Below, in pieces: positions 53,126 to 61,727 of a stretch of 64,000 nucleotides of DNA (position 1 is the stretch's first letter; each line of letters starts with the position of its first letter). The stretch is taken from positions 248,001-312,000 of the forward strand of contig NZ_BDQY01000001.1 of NCBI RefSeq assembly GCF_002724055.1. Reading direction: 5' to 3'. A program made the translations under genes and the position numbers. Source of the DNA: Tepidibacter mesophilus (GTDB taxonomy: Bacteria > Bacillota > Clostridia > Peptostreptococcales > Peptostreptococcaceae). The notes below the pieces were generated by a model, which made no database searches, had not been told where the DNA came from, and saw nothing but the letters and a program-made list of their open reading frames with translations.

Positions 53126-53995
53126 CTAGTCACGAGTAACTCTTGTCGTTGGATAGGCTAATTGAATATCTTCTTCATCTCTAAATACTCTAAGAATATC
53201 TTCCCATATATCATTAACAGTATTACGCATTTGACGTGGTGGACACAAGTATCTCATAGTTAACTGTATTCCACTTTCTTTAACATCTGTATATACAATT
53301 GGAGTTAGGTTATTATAATGAATCATATAATTTTTTTTTGCTTCATCTACGCTTCTAGCGGCTTCATCCGATAAGTGCAAAGAATGTTTATTGCTTATAT
53401 CCGTCAAAATCATTTTAGCCTTTTCCCAATCACTTTCAAAAGTAATAAGTACCTTTATTTCACTCCAAATATATTTAAAGCCTTTATTATAGTTAATTAA
53501 AGAATGTGAAAAAATGTAATGGTTTGGAATAATAGCAATACACCCTGTACTCTGCTCCCCATTCTCAAAGGATGACACTTCCATTAAACTAAACTGAAAC
53601 ATCCTTATATCAATAACATCCCCTTTTTGATTATTTATACTTATACGATCACTTACTTTAAATGGTTTTTTTATAATTATAAATACCCATGCTGCTATAT
53701 TTGAAAATAGATTTTTTAAAGCAATAGCAATACCAGCTGATACAAGCCCTAAATAGGTTGTTAAACTAGTTGTAGTATTCGACCAAAGAAATATACAAAC
53801 GATCACAAAACTAGAACTAAAAAAATAATAAACTCTTTTTCTAACTAAATAATACTTATTCTTATCATCAATATTAGTATAAATAATATGATTAATAATT
53901 TTAATACTTAGCATAATAGCTATAAGAGCTATAAAAGTCCAGAATACCTTTATCACCAAATCATTTCCATTTATATATGTAAAAATCGAATTCAT
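53126..53995 (-). CDS. MscS-family mechanosensitive ion channel
   Basis: The 289-residue protein has an N-terminal pair of helices (FWTFIALIAIMLSIKIINHI, RVYYFFSSSFVIVCIFLW) and the pore-lining helix GLVSAGIAIALKNLFSNIAA. The MscS beta domain follows (IKKPFKVSDRISINNQKGDVIDI, then IIPNHYIFSHSLINY). It opens on membrane tension to protect against osmotic downshift. The ATG at 53995 follows AAGGAG by eight bases. Single gene. Confidence 0.9.
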   Translation of the reverse strand: MNSIFTYINGNDLVIKVFWTFIALIAIMLSIKIINHIIYTNIDDKNKYYLVRKRVYYFFSSSFVIVCIFLWSNTTTSLTTYLGLVSAGIAIALKNLFSNIAAWVFIIIKKPFKVSDRISINNQKGDVIDIRMFQFSLMEVSSFENGEQSTGCIAIIPNHYIFSHSLINYNKGFKYIWSEIKVLITFESDWEKAKMILTDISNKHSLHLSDEAARSVDEAKKNYMIHYNNLTPIVYTDVKESGIQLTMRYLCPPRQMRNTVNDIWEDILRVFRDEEDIQLAYPTTRVTRD

Positions 53996-54159
53996 TAGTA
54001 TAACTCCTTCCAATATAGATTATCATTTATATACATACTATATCGGCTCTAATCAAATTATTCTATATTTTTTATATATGTTCCAATCCTATACCGTTGC
54101 ACCAAAGTGTTTAATCTATTGATGCATATTAAAATGTTATGTGCTGTAAACCTCTATGG

Positions 54160-54774
54160 TCAATTCGAAGTAATCTTATTGCATAATATATTCATCAATT
54201 CTTTTTTTGTAGATAGCTGCCCACAAAATATTTCATACTCTTTACTCCCAACTTCCATATAAAAATTAGAACCAAAGTCATCCCTAATACTTTTTATTCC
54301 TTCTATATCATATAACTTATTCCCTATTACTAAAATATTTTCTCTATACATAACCTTATATTTGATATACATACTTATTTTCATTGAAATATATTGTACT
54401 ATCATAACTATGATCATATCATTGCACACTGTCCTTAAAAACTTTGTTCTGATAATCATGCCTATATTTATGCACCATGCTATAGCAATGAAACCAATAA
54501 AAAGTATGCAGTATTTTACTATCGATGACTTTCCGTAAGGTTTTATATAATTCAAATCTAAATCCTTCACTCTGTACTTTACTATTTTTCCCTCTATAAA
54601 ACTAAGAATTAGAACTAATACATTCATATATATATAATAACGACTCACTAACTTAGACCCATTTCTTGCTCCTATATTTTCATACATTTTAATATTCATA
54701 AAAACTAGTGCTATTCCTAATAATATAATCAAATATTTAAAAATAGACTCTCTTATCTTAATAATTCTTTTCAT
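54160..54774 (-). CDS. Membrane protein of unknown function
   Basis: The 204 residues contain about four membrane helices (IFKYLIILLGIALVFMNIKM, YIYMNVLVLILSFIEGKIV, IVKYCILFIGFIAIAWCINI, CNDMIIVMIVQYISMKISMY) and a soluble C-terminal ~65 residues with PH-like strands (ENILVIGNKLYDIEGIKSI). The ATG at 54774 follows AAGGGA; the longer ORF lacks an SD. The family is not recognised. Confidence 0.55.
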   Translation of the reverse strand: MKRIIKIRESIFKYLIILLGIALVFMNIKMYENIGARNGSKLVSRYYIYMNVLVLILSFIEGKIVKYRVKDLDLNYIKPYGKSSIVKYCILFIGFIAIAWCINIGMIIRTKFLRTVCNDMIIVMIVQYISMKISMYIKYKVMYRENILVIGNKLYDIEGIKSIRDDFGSNFYMEVGSKEYEIFCGQLSTKKELMNILCNKITSN

Positions 54775-54880
54775 ATATGTTCCCTTAAAATATCCATATA
54801 TTATTTCACACCCTTTTATAAAGTTTATAAGATTAAATCGTTCCACTGTTCTAATACTAAGCTATTAATAAATCATGCAA

Positions 54881-54905
54881 CGAGTAGCTGCTTATGCAGC
54901 CCTCG
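54881..54905. repeat. Isolated GC-richer hairpin
   Basis: CGAG-TA-GCTGC-TTAT-GCAGC-C-CTCG stands out from its AT-rich surroundings. It has no T-run. It shares the word AACGAGT with the palindromic insert before recX, but a common origin is uncertain. Confidence 0.4.
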
Positions 54906-54955
54906 ATCCCATTAGTAGATAAGATATAAGTAAATAATATTGTTACATGGTATTG

Positions 54956-55231
54956 CTATATTCTCCAATCAGGACCTGATATTCCACCAAACTTTACCCA
55001 TCCTTCCTTTTTTATACCATCAACTTCATATTCTATTCTATAAATCATTCGCCCCTTACCAACAAACATAAATGGCCCAATCCCTGTAAAAAAATTACGT
55101 CGCTCATAACCAATTAAGCGTCCCCCAAGAGAATCAATCTTACTCGCGATACTATCCTGGTGGCTTTCAATTCTTGAAATATATATTATAATAATTATTA
55201 TTATAAAAGCCAACATACCTAAAGCATCCAT
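54956..55231 (-). CDS. Small membrane-anchored protein of unknown function
   Basis: The 91 residues start with a membrane helix (LGMLAFIIIIIIIYISRI) and continue with a soluble domain (GGRLIGYERRNFFTGIGPFM, then IYRIEYEVDGIKKEGWVKFG). The pattern, with a C-terminal W-V-K-F-G, is seen in small hypothetical proteins of Firmicutes; no function is known. SD AGGAGAG precedes the ATG at 55231. Confidence 0.6.
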   Translation of the reverse strand: MDALGMLAFIIIIIIIYISRIESHQDSIASKIDSLGGRLIGYERRNFFTGIGPFMFVGKGRMIYRIEYEVDGIKKEGWVKFGGISGPDWRI

Positions 55232-55407
55232 ACAATTCTCTCCTATCTAAATATATGTTTTTATTCATAAATTCATTATATTTTCATATCTAATTAATAT
55301 TGAACTCTAATACTTAATCTTATATGCAAAAAATATCAATTTACTTATTGTAACAAAAGTTGCACTAACGATCTAAATTGTGATAATTTTATAAAGCATA
55401 ATCTGTA
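55232..55407. other. AT-rich intergenic region
   Basis: No gene is seen between the small membrane protein gene and the palindromic repeat copy 2. Confidence 0.4.
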
Positions 55408-55457
55408 GTTTTATTAAAACGTTGACAAAGTAGCGTTATTTTAATGTGTATTATTTT
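55408..55457. repeat. Palindromic repeat family, copy 2 (left arm decayed)
   Basis: TTTTATTAAAAC, TTGACAAAGTAGCGTTATTT and AATGTGTATTATTTTGAG match copy 1 in order. The outer left arm is no longer recognisable. Confidence 0.6.
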
Positions 55458-55550
55458 GAGCCCAAGTGCAAACAGTCTCTATATCCACCATCCATATCCA
55501 TACTATCAAATAAAACCAAATTTTTCCACGATATTTTTGTGTATTGTACT

Positions 55551-55630
55551 AAAAAAGACCCTGATATATAACATATCTAGATTTAACTCTTTTACAACAG
55601 CTATAGACAGTGGTGCAAAAATCTTATTAT
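55551..55630 (-). pseudogene. Fragment of an acetyl-CoA acetyltransferase (thl) gene
   Basis: Bases 55572-55630 match an internal part of the intact thl gene (56710-56768) at roughly 48 of 59 positions, including the unbroken block CAACAGCTATAGAC. The preceding AAAAAAGACCCTGAT resembles the AAAAAAGACTCTGAT just beyond the thl 3' end (56493-56507). So this is a shrunken duplicate of the thl 3' region. Like the intact copy it is preceded by a member of the palindromic repeat family. Confidence 0.65.
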
Positions 55631-55812
55631 AGGTTAGAGTTATATATCACTGTTATAGTAAAACAAATCCTATAAAATTATTAAGAGAATGTACAATAAT
55701 ACATGCTTATAATAAATTTATTTTATTGAAAAATTTAACACCTTTCCTATTGTATAGGATTCTTATATCTTTGAAAAACTATTAAAAGATATATAATTTT
55801 AGGAGTGATATA

Positions 55813-56379
55813 ATGAATCATATTTCATTAGACATGTTGGCACCACCTATTACAGCACAAGCATATGTAAATGGAACACAAAAACAAATCTCTCTTGGAG
55901 ACTATACAGGAGAATGGCTCATACTCCTTTTTTATGGTAGTGACTTCACATTTGTATGACCAACCGAATTGGCAGCAGTTGCTGATAGATATACTGAAAT
56001 CACTGGACTTGGAGCAGATGTTTTAGGTATCAGTACAGATAGTATTTATTCTCATAAAGTATTTCATGAAGTTTCTCCAAGTGCAAAAAAAGTAATGTAT
56101 CCTTTAATTTCTGATAGAACACTTAATATTTCTAGATCCTATGGTGTTTTAGATGATAAAAGTGCATCATCTTACAGAGCTACTTTTATAATTGATCCTA
56201 ATGGGAAAATAAAACTTTGGGAAGTCTATCCTTCTACTGTAGGTAGAAATATTGATGAAATAATTCGAGCATTAAAAGCAATACAATATAATGCTCAAAG
56301 TAATGAAGGCACACCAGCAAATTGGCAACCTGGTGAAAATGGCATAAAACCCGATTTACAATCTGCAGGGAAAATATGA
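55813..56379 (+). CDS. Selenocysteine-containing peroxiredoxin (AhpC/TSA family; UGA read as Sec49)
   Basis: The frame from ATG 55813 (SD TAGGAGTG) reads a peroxiredoxin: ISLGDYTGEWLILLFY, GSDFTFV-UGA-PTELAAVAD, GISTDSIYSHKVFH, YRATFIIDPNGKIK. The UGA at 55957-55959 falls exactly where the family has the peroxidatic Cys (FTFVCPTEL), so it almost certainly encodes Sec49. The frame is open for 139 codons beyond it and fully conserved. A SECIS-like hairpin follows at 55960-55984. The protein has no Cys at all: the C-terminal resolving motif VCPANW is GTPANW, so it is a one-Sec enzyme of 188 residues. It reduces peroxides. Selenoprotein peroxiredoxins (PrxU) are known in amino-acid-fermenting clostridia. 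Confidence 0.88.
55957..55984 (+). promoter_or_regulatory. UGA selenocysteine codon with candidate bacterial SECIS hairpin
   Basis: After UGA (55957-55959) come two adjacent small stems: CCAA-CCGAA-TTGG (55960-55972) and CAGC-AGTT-GCTG (55973-55984). The G-containing apical loop AGTT starts 17 nt after the UGA, the same spacing as the loop of the E. coli fdhF SECIS. SelB recognition is inferred. Confidence 0.6.
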
Positions 56380-56422
56380 TATAAATTTGATAGTAACTTA
56401 TACAGTGTAAGAGTAAAATTGC

Positions 56423-56479
56423 AAAATAATACACATTAAAACGTTGACAAAGTAGGGTTATTTTAATGTGTATTATTTT
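56423..56479. terminator. Palindromic repeat family, copy 3; bidirectional terminator between Sec-Prx and thl
   Basis: The 19-bp arms are perfect (56423-56441 AAAATAATACACATTAAAA; 56461-56479) around a 19-nt loop containing TTGACAAAGTAGGG. It sits between convergent genes and is related in sequence to the repeats at 22951 and 55408. Confidence 0.75.
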
Positions 56480-56535
56480 GATTTTAAGCACAAAAAAGAC
56501 TCTGATGCATAACACATCAAAGCCCCAAACGAACA

Positions 56536-57714
56536 CTATCTTTTAACTACAACAGCAGTACCCATTCCACCACCAATGCACAAAGTAGCAAGCCCATACG
56601 TAGAATCCCTTCTCTTCATCTCATGAAGTAATGTTACAAATATCCTAGCCCCAGATGCTCCTATTGGATGACCTAGTGCTATTGCTCCACCGTTTACATT
56701 TACCTTTTTCATATCAAGATTTAACTCTCTAGCAACAGCTATAGACTGTGCTGCAAAAGCTTCATTAGCTTCTATTAAGTCCATATCATCAATACACAAA
56801 TTAGCTTTATCAAGAGCTTTTTTAACAGCATCAACTGGTCCTATTCCCATTATAGACGGATCTACTCCTTTTGATGCATAACTAACTATAGTTGCTAAAG
56901 GTTCAAGCCCTAACTCTTCGCACTTTTCTTTACTCATTATAACAAGACCTGCTGCACCATCATTTATTCCAGATGCATTTGCTGCAGTTACTGTTCCATC
57001 CTTTTTAAACGCAGATTTTAGCTTTTGTAATTTTTCTAATTTAGCACCATATTTTATAAACTCGTCTTTATCAAATACTATAGGATTTTTTTTTCTTTGA
57101 GGTATAACAACTGGAACTATTTCATCATCGAATTTTCCATCTAACTGTGCTTTCTCAGCCTTATTCTGAGATCTAAGTGCAAATTCATCTTGTTCTTCTC
57201 TAGTTATATTATATTTTGTAGCTAAATTCTCAGCAGTAATTCCCATATGGTAGCCATTAAAAGCATCCCAAAGTCCGTCCTTTATCATCATATCATTTAT
57301 ATCAGAATCACCCATTCTATATCCCCATCTAGCATTTTGAAGTAAATAAGGTGATTTTGACATATTCTCAACTCCACCTACTACAACTATATCATTATCC
57401 CCTGATAATATAGTTTGAGCAGCAAGTGATACACTTCTAAGACCTGATCCACATACCTTATTTATAGTCATTGCAGGGACATTATCCGGAATACCTGCAT
57501 CTAATGAACACTGTCTAGCTATATTTTGACCAAGGCCACCTTGAAGGACACATCCAAATATAACTTCATCTACATCATTTGGACTTATATTAGATGTTTT
57601 TAAAGCTTCTTTAATAACCAAACTTCCAAGTTGTCTAGCTTCTATATCCTTAAGTGATCCCCCATAATTTCCTATAGGTGTTCTAACTGCTGAGACAACT
57701 ACAGCTTCTCTCAT
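56536..57714 (-). CDS. thlA: Acetyl-CoA C-acetyltransferase (thiolase)
   Basis: The 392-residue thiolase condenses two acetyl-CoA in butyrate formation. The active-site Cys88 is in [12 protein letters not shown], His in [15 protein letters not shown], and the second Cys in [12 protein letters not shown]. It is the last gene of the operon, 13 bases after hbd. A decayed fragment of a second copy lies at 55551-55630. Confidence 0.95.
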   Translation of the reverse strand: MREAVVVSAVRTPIGNYGGSLKDIEARQLGSLVIKEALKTSNISPNDVDEVIFGCVLQGGLGQNIARQCSLDAGIPDNVPAMTINKVCGSGLRSVSLAAQTILSGDNDIVVVGGVENMSKSPYLLQNARWGYRMGDSDINDMMIKDGLWDAFNGYHMGITAENLATKYNITREEQDEFALRSQNKAEKAQLDGKFDDEIVPVVIPQRKKNPIVFDKDEFIKYGAKLEKLQKLKSAFKKDGTVTAANASGINDGAAGLVIMSKEKCEELGLEPLATIVSYASKGVDPSIMGIGPVDAVKKALDKANLCIDDMDLIEANEAFAAQSIAVARELNLDMKKVNVNGGAIALGHPIGASGARIFVTLLHEMKRRDSTYGLATLCIGGGMGTAVVVKR

Positions 57715-57727
57715 CCCAACTCCCCCT

Positions 57728-58567
57728 TTAATATTTATAAAATCCGTTCTTTGTTTTTCTTCCTAGTAAATTTCCTCTGACCATCTTTTTAAGAAGGGTA
57801 TGAGGTCTATATTTGTCATCTCCAAATTCTTTATGTAGTATTTCCATTATGAATAAAACAACATCATTTCCTATAAGGTCAGATAACTCAAGTGGTCCCA
57901 TAGGATGACCAGCTCCTAGCTTCATAGCCTTATCTATCTCTTCACTAGTAGCTATTCCATCACCTAAAATACCTATTGCTTCATTTATCATAGGTATTAA
58001 TATTCTATTAACTATAAATCCCGGAGCCTCTTTAACCATAACGGGATCCTTACCTATTTGAGTACATAGTTCATGAACCTTATCTACAGTATCTTGTGAA
58101 GATGCTATCCCTTCTATTATTTCAACTAATTTCATAACTGGTGCAGGATTGAAAAAATGCATTCCTATTACCTTATCAGGTCTTTTTGTTGAAAGTGCTA
58201 CTTCTGTTATACTAAGAGATGATGTATTGGTTGCAAGTACTGCATCTTCTTTTACGATTTCATCTAATTTTTTAAACAATTCTTTTTTTACTTCTATATT
58301 TTCAACTATTGCTTCAATTATAATGTCACATTCTTTTAATTCCTCTATTTCAACACAAATATTAAGTTTTTCTAAAATACCTTCTTTATCTTCTGATGTT
58401 ATTTTTTCTTTTTTAACTTTTCTATCTAAATTTTTATCTATAATATTAAAACCTTTCTTTACTCCATTTTCACTATTTCCTTTTAGAACAACCTCATATC
58501 CTTTTTCTATAAAAACTTGTGCGATACCACTTCCCATAGTTCCAGTTCCTATTACCCCTATTTTCAT
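57728..58567 (-). CDS. hbd: 3-hydroxybutyryl-CoA dehydrogenase
   Basis: The 279-residue NAD(P)-dependent dehydrogenase reduces acetoacetyl-CoA. The Rossmann motif is [12 protein letters not shown]. Catalytic-site blocks are [30 protein letters not shown] and the [16 protein letters not shown] substrate domain. It lies 12 bases after crt and 13 before thl. Confidence 0.95.
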   Translation of the reverse strand: MKIGVIGTGTMGSGIAQVFIEKGYEVVLKGNSENGVKKGFNIIDKNLDRKVKKEKITSEDKEGILEKLNICVEIEELKECDIIIEAIVENIEVKKELFKKLDEIVKEDAVLATNTSSLSITEVALSTKRPDKVIGMHFFNPAPVMKLVEIIEGIASSQDTVDKVHELCTQIGKDPVMVKEAPGFIVNRILIPMINEAIGILGDGIATSEEIDKAMKLGAGHPMGPLELSDLIGNDVVLFIMEILHKEFGDDKYRPHTLLKKMVRGNLLGRKTKNGFYKY

Positions 58568-58579
58568 AAAAATTACCCC

Positions 58580-59347
58580 CTATTTATTCTCAAAATTAGC
58601 TTTTCTCTTTTCATCAAATGCACTCATTCCCTCTTTTTGATCACTTGTACTAAAGCAAGAGGCAAAACATTCTACCTCATAATCAATATATAAATTTTTA
58701 TTATAGGCAAAATTTATAGATTTTTTAGCTTGTTTTACGGCTATAGGAGCTTTTTTAATTATCTTATTTGCCATTTCTATTGATTCTTTTATAGGATCTT
58801 CCTCTATTTTATTTAAAATCCCCAATCTTAAAGCCTCTTTTGAATCTACAATATCTCCTGTATATATCATTTCCTTAGCTTTTGAAATACCTATAGCATT
58901 TGATAGTCTCTGAGTTGCTCCAAATCCTGGAATTATACCAAGACCAACCTCAGGTTGAGCAAATTTAGACTTTTCATTTCCTATTCTAATATCACATGCT
59001 AGTGCAAGCTCTAATCCTCCACCTAAACAATATCCATTTATTGCAGCTATCACAATTTTTTCTAAGTTTTCTATCTTTTTAAATACATTATTTCCAAGCT
59101 TTGAAAATCTCATAGCTTCAACGCATCCCATGTCCTTCATCTGCTTAATATCAGCTCCAGCTACAAAAGCCTTATTACCTTCACCAGATATTAGTAAAAC
59201 ATGGATATTTTTGTCTTTTTCTATTTCATCTAAAAATATATCTAACTCAATCAAAGTATCTTTATTTAAACTGTTCATATACTTAGCTCTATCTATTTTT
59301 AAAATACCTATATTATCATTAATCTTCTCATAAAATAAATTTTCCAT
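58580..59347 (-). CDS. crt: Enoyl-CoA hydratase/isomerase family protein (crotonase)
   Basis: The 255-residue crotonase has oxyanion-hole segments NKAFVAGADIKQMKDMG and INGYCLGGGLELALACDIRI, and catalytic Glu region FAQPEVGLGIIPGFGATQRL. It hydrates crotonyl-CoA in the butyrate pathway or makes the 3-hydroxy acid from lysine-derived crotonyl-CoA. It is placed directly between kamE and hbd, linking lysine fermentation to butyrate synthesis. Confidence 0.93.
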   Translation of the reverse strand: MENLFYEKINDNIGILKIDRAKYMNSLNKDTLIELDIFLDEIEKDKNIHVLLISGEGNKAFVAGADIKQMKDMGCVEAMRFSKLGNNVFKKIENLEKIVIAAINGYCLGGGLELALACDIRIGNEKSKFAQPEVGLGIIPGFGATQRLSNAIGISKAKEMIYTGDIVDSKEALRLGILNKIEEDPIKESIEMANKIIKKAPIAVKQAKKSINFAYNKNLYIDYEVECFASCFSTSDQKEGMSAFDEKRKANFENK

Positions 59348-59357
59348 AGTAATCCCC

Positions 59358-60146
59358 CTATACTATTTGTTTATTTATCATCTCTGTAACTGCAAATGTA
59401 GCTACATCATTCGCGTATTTTCCAGCACCAAATCCAGCATCATATCCAAGTTCTTTGGCTAATTCATGATCAATTCTAGCTCCTCCACATATTAAAATAA
59501 TCTTATCTCTTAACCCTTCAGCCTCTAATATTTCTACTAAATTAGTTAGATTGTTTATATGTACATTTTTTTGAGTTACAGTTTGAGATACTAAAAGCAC
59601 GTCTGCTTTAAGCTCTATAGCTTTTTTTACAAACTCTTCATTAGCAACTTGACTTCCTAGGTTATAAGCTTCTATCATATCGTATCTTTCAAGCCCATAA
59701 TGTCCTGCATATCCCTTCATATTCATTATTGCGTCTATTCCAACAGTATGAGCATCAGTTCCAGTACTAGCTCCTACAACCACTACTTTTCTCTTTATAT
59801 TATCTTTTATATATTCATCTACCTCTTTCATAGACATTGTATCCACTTCAACAGTTTCAACATGTACAGTAGTATAATCAACAGTGTGATTCAAACTTCC
59901 ATACACAACATAATATGTAAATTCTTTATCTAGCATCCTATGATAAGCTACAGACGGCTCACTAAGTCCCATCTTTGAAGCAAGTATTTTTGCACACTCT
60001 ATACCCTTTTCATCATCTTTGACAGGAAGAGTAAAACTTAATTGAACCTTTCCATCATTCATTGTATCTCCGTAAGGCTTTAGTTTTGTTAAATCAAGAG
60101 TCTTATCGAATTCCTTGTTATCCATAGAGTAAAGTCCACCGCTCAT
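59358..60146 (-). CDS. kamE: D-lysine / beta-lysine 5,6-aminomutase beta (small) subunit
   Basis: The 262-residue cobalamin- and PLP-binding subunit has the B12 motif Asp131-Ala-His133-X-X-Gly (GTDAHTVG). Lys144 (MNMKGYAGHYG) falls at the residue number reported for the PLP-binding lysine in the C. sticklandii enzyme. The ATG overlaps the kamD stop as TAATG with GGAGGG upstream. With KamD it moves the terminal amino group of (beta-)lysine from C6 to C5 using adenosylcobalamin. Confidence 0.96.
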   Translation of the reverse strand: MSGGLYSMDNKEFDKTLDLTKLKPYGDTMNDGKVQLSFTLPVKDDEKGIECAKILASKMGLSEPSVAYHRMLDKEFTYYVVYGSLNHTVDYTTVHVETVEVDTMSMKEVDEYIKDNIKRKVVVVGASTGTDAHTVGIDAIMNMKGYAGHYGLERYDMIEAYNLGSQVANEEFVKKAIELKADVLLVSQTVTQKNVHINNLTNLVEILEAEGLRDKIILICGGARIDHELAKELGYDAGFGAGKYANDVATFAVTEMINKQIV

Positions 60147-61702
60147 TATCTCTTCCCTCCTAACATAATATCTATAAATGGATTGAAATACTTTGTATCC
60201 TTTTTTATAACTCCTTCAAGCCCTTTACCTGAATCTATAGGTCTTTTTATTCCACCAAAAGTTCCCATTTCTAATGTCTTGAATAATCCTTTAGCTTCTA
60301 TTTCCTTTAATAATTCGTATGCCTTATTTAATACCTCATTAGCTCTATTTTCTATTATTCCGCCTTTTTTAAATATTATCTCTTCTCCTAAAGAACTCAT
60401 AGTATTAGATACATAACTAGCATTTTCTATTGAAAGCGCTCTATCAGACATAAAAGGTGTATGAAGAGCTTCTGTTAGCATCCCTAGAAGATGTATTTTT
60501 TGATTTGTCATTATAGTTATCATATTAAACATAGCATCTTGTATATGACCCTTAAATATATTTCCTGTCATAAACTTTGTAGGTGGCATATATTTTAATG
60601 GAGCCTTCGGAAATATCTCCCTAGCCATTTGTGCTTGTGAAAGCTCTAATAAAAAACCATCTTTTATATCAGGATTCATTTCAAAAGCATGCCCGAGTCC
60701 CATTAATTCCTCTGAGAGTCCTGCCACTAAAGCAAATTGTTCATTTATAAATTGAGATGCAAGTACAGTATGAGCTTCTTCTACTGCATCAGCTGTAGTT
60801 AGATAGTTGTCTTCACCTGTATTTATAATAACTCCTGCATATCCGTTTATAGCTCTTGAGAAGTACTGATCTATCATTGTTCTTTTCATATTTATATCTC
60901 TAAATAATATTCCATAAAGAGCGTCATTTAACATTACATCGAGTCTTTCAATAGCTCCCATGGCAGCAATCTCTGGCATACAAAGCCCTGAACAATAATT
61001 ACAAAGTCTTATATATCTTCCAAGTTCTTCTCCAACCTCATCAAGAGCCTCTCTCATTAATCTAAAATTTTCTTGAGTTGCATAAGTTCCACCAAAACCT
61101 TCAGTAGTTGCACCATATGGCACATAGTCAAGAAGACTTTGCCCAGTAGTTCTTATAACTGCTATTATATCCGCTCCTTGCTTTGCAGCAGCCTTTGCCT
61201 GAACTATATCTTCATATATATTTCCAGTAGCAACTATTACATATAAATATGGTCCTTTTTTATCTGAAAATGTATTTAAATACTCTTCTCTTTTCATTTT
61301 ATTAGCATCTATTTTATCCATAGTTTCCTTTACTGTAGATACTAAATTCATCTTTATATCAAATAAGTCATGAAGAGGTATTTTGGTTATATCTATTTCT
61401 TTTTTACTAATCCTTTTTGCTACCTCCTGTGCGCTTATCTCATAAGTTAGCATTGCATTTCCAACAAATAAAGCAGCCCCTAAGGATAACATATTTTTAC
61501 TTTTTATACTATCTACAACTATATTAGAAAGAGGTACACCATATTCATCAATTCCATCTATTCCCATCAATCTACATACAGTTCTTTCAACCGCTACGGT
61601 AGTATGATCATCTATAAATCCCTGAACATCATTTGCAATATTTTTAGCACACTGCCTAGCTTTATCTACAATATCAAAATTCAAATTAAGCTTGCTTTCC
61701 AT
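60146..61702 (-). CDS. kamD: D-lysine / beta-lysine 5,6-aminomutase alpha (large) subunit
   Basis: The 518-residue TIM-barrel subunit binds substrate. Family blocks include RTVCRLMGIDGIDEYGVPL, VIVATGNIYEDIVQAKAAAK, QGADIIAVIRTTGQSLLDYVP and YIRLCNYCSGLCMPEIAAMG. The ending MLGGKR merges with the kamE SD. Lysine degradation products then enter the butyrate genes downstream. The partner kamA and the kdd/kce/kal genes would be expected upstream, outside the window. Confidence 0.96.
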   Translation of the reverse strand: MESKLNLNFDIVDKARQCAKNIANDVQGFIDDHTTVAVERTVCRLMGIDGIDEYGVPLSNIVVDSIKSKNMLSLGAALFVGNAMLTYEISAQEVAKRISKKEIDITKIPLHDLFDIKMNLVSTVKETMDKIDANKMKREEYLNTFSDKKGPYLYVIVATGNIYEDIVQAKAAAKQGADIIAVIRTTGQSLLDYVPYGATTEGFGGTYATQENFRLMREALDEVGEELGRYIRLCNYCSGLCMPEIAAMGAIERLDVMLNDALYGILFRDINMKRTMIDQYFSRAINGYAGVIINTGEDNYLTTADAVEEAHTVLASQFINEQFALVAGLSEELMGLGHAFEMNPDIKDGFLLELSQAQMAREIFPKAPLKYMPPTKFMTGNIFKGHIQDAMFNMITIMTNQKIHLLGMLTEALHTPFMSDRALSIENASYVSNTMSSLGEEIIFKKGGIIENRANEVLNKAYELLKEIEAKGLFKTLEMGTFGGIKRPIDSGKGLEGVIKKDTKYFNPFIDIMLGGKR

Positions 61703-61727
61703 TTTATCTCATCCCCCCAGTAACTAT

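Noticed and set aside
55969-56379. Peroxiredoxin fragment starting at an internal ATG (after a nonsense mutation)
   Set aside because: The upstream sequence is the proper N-terminal half in the same frame with its own SD, and the UGA replaces exactly the catalytic Cys codon. Recoding as Sec is a better explanation than a pseudogene or late start.
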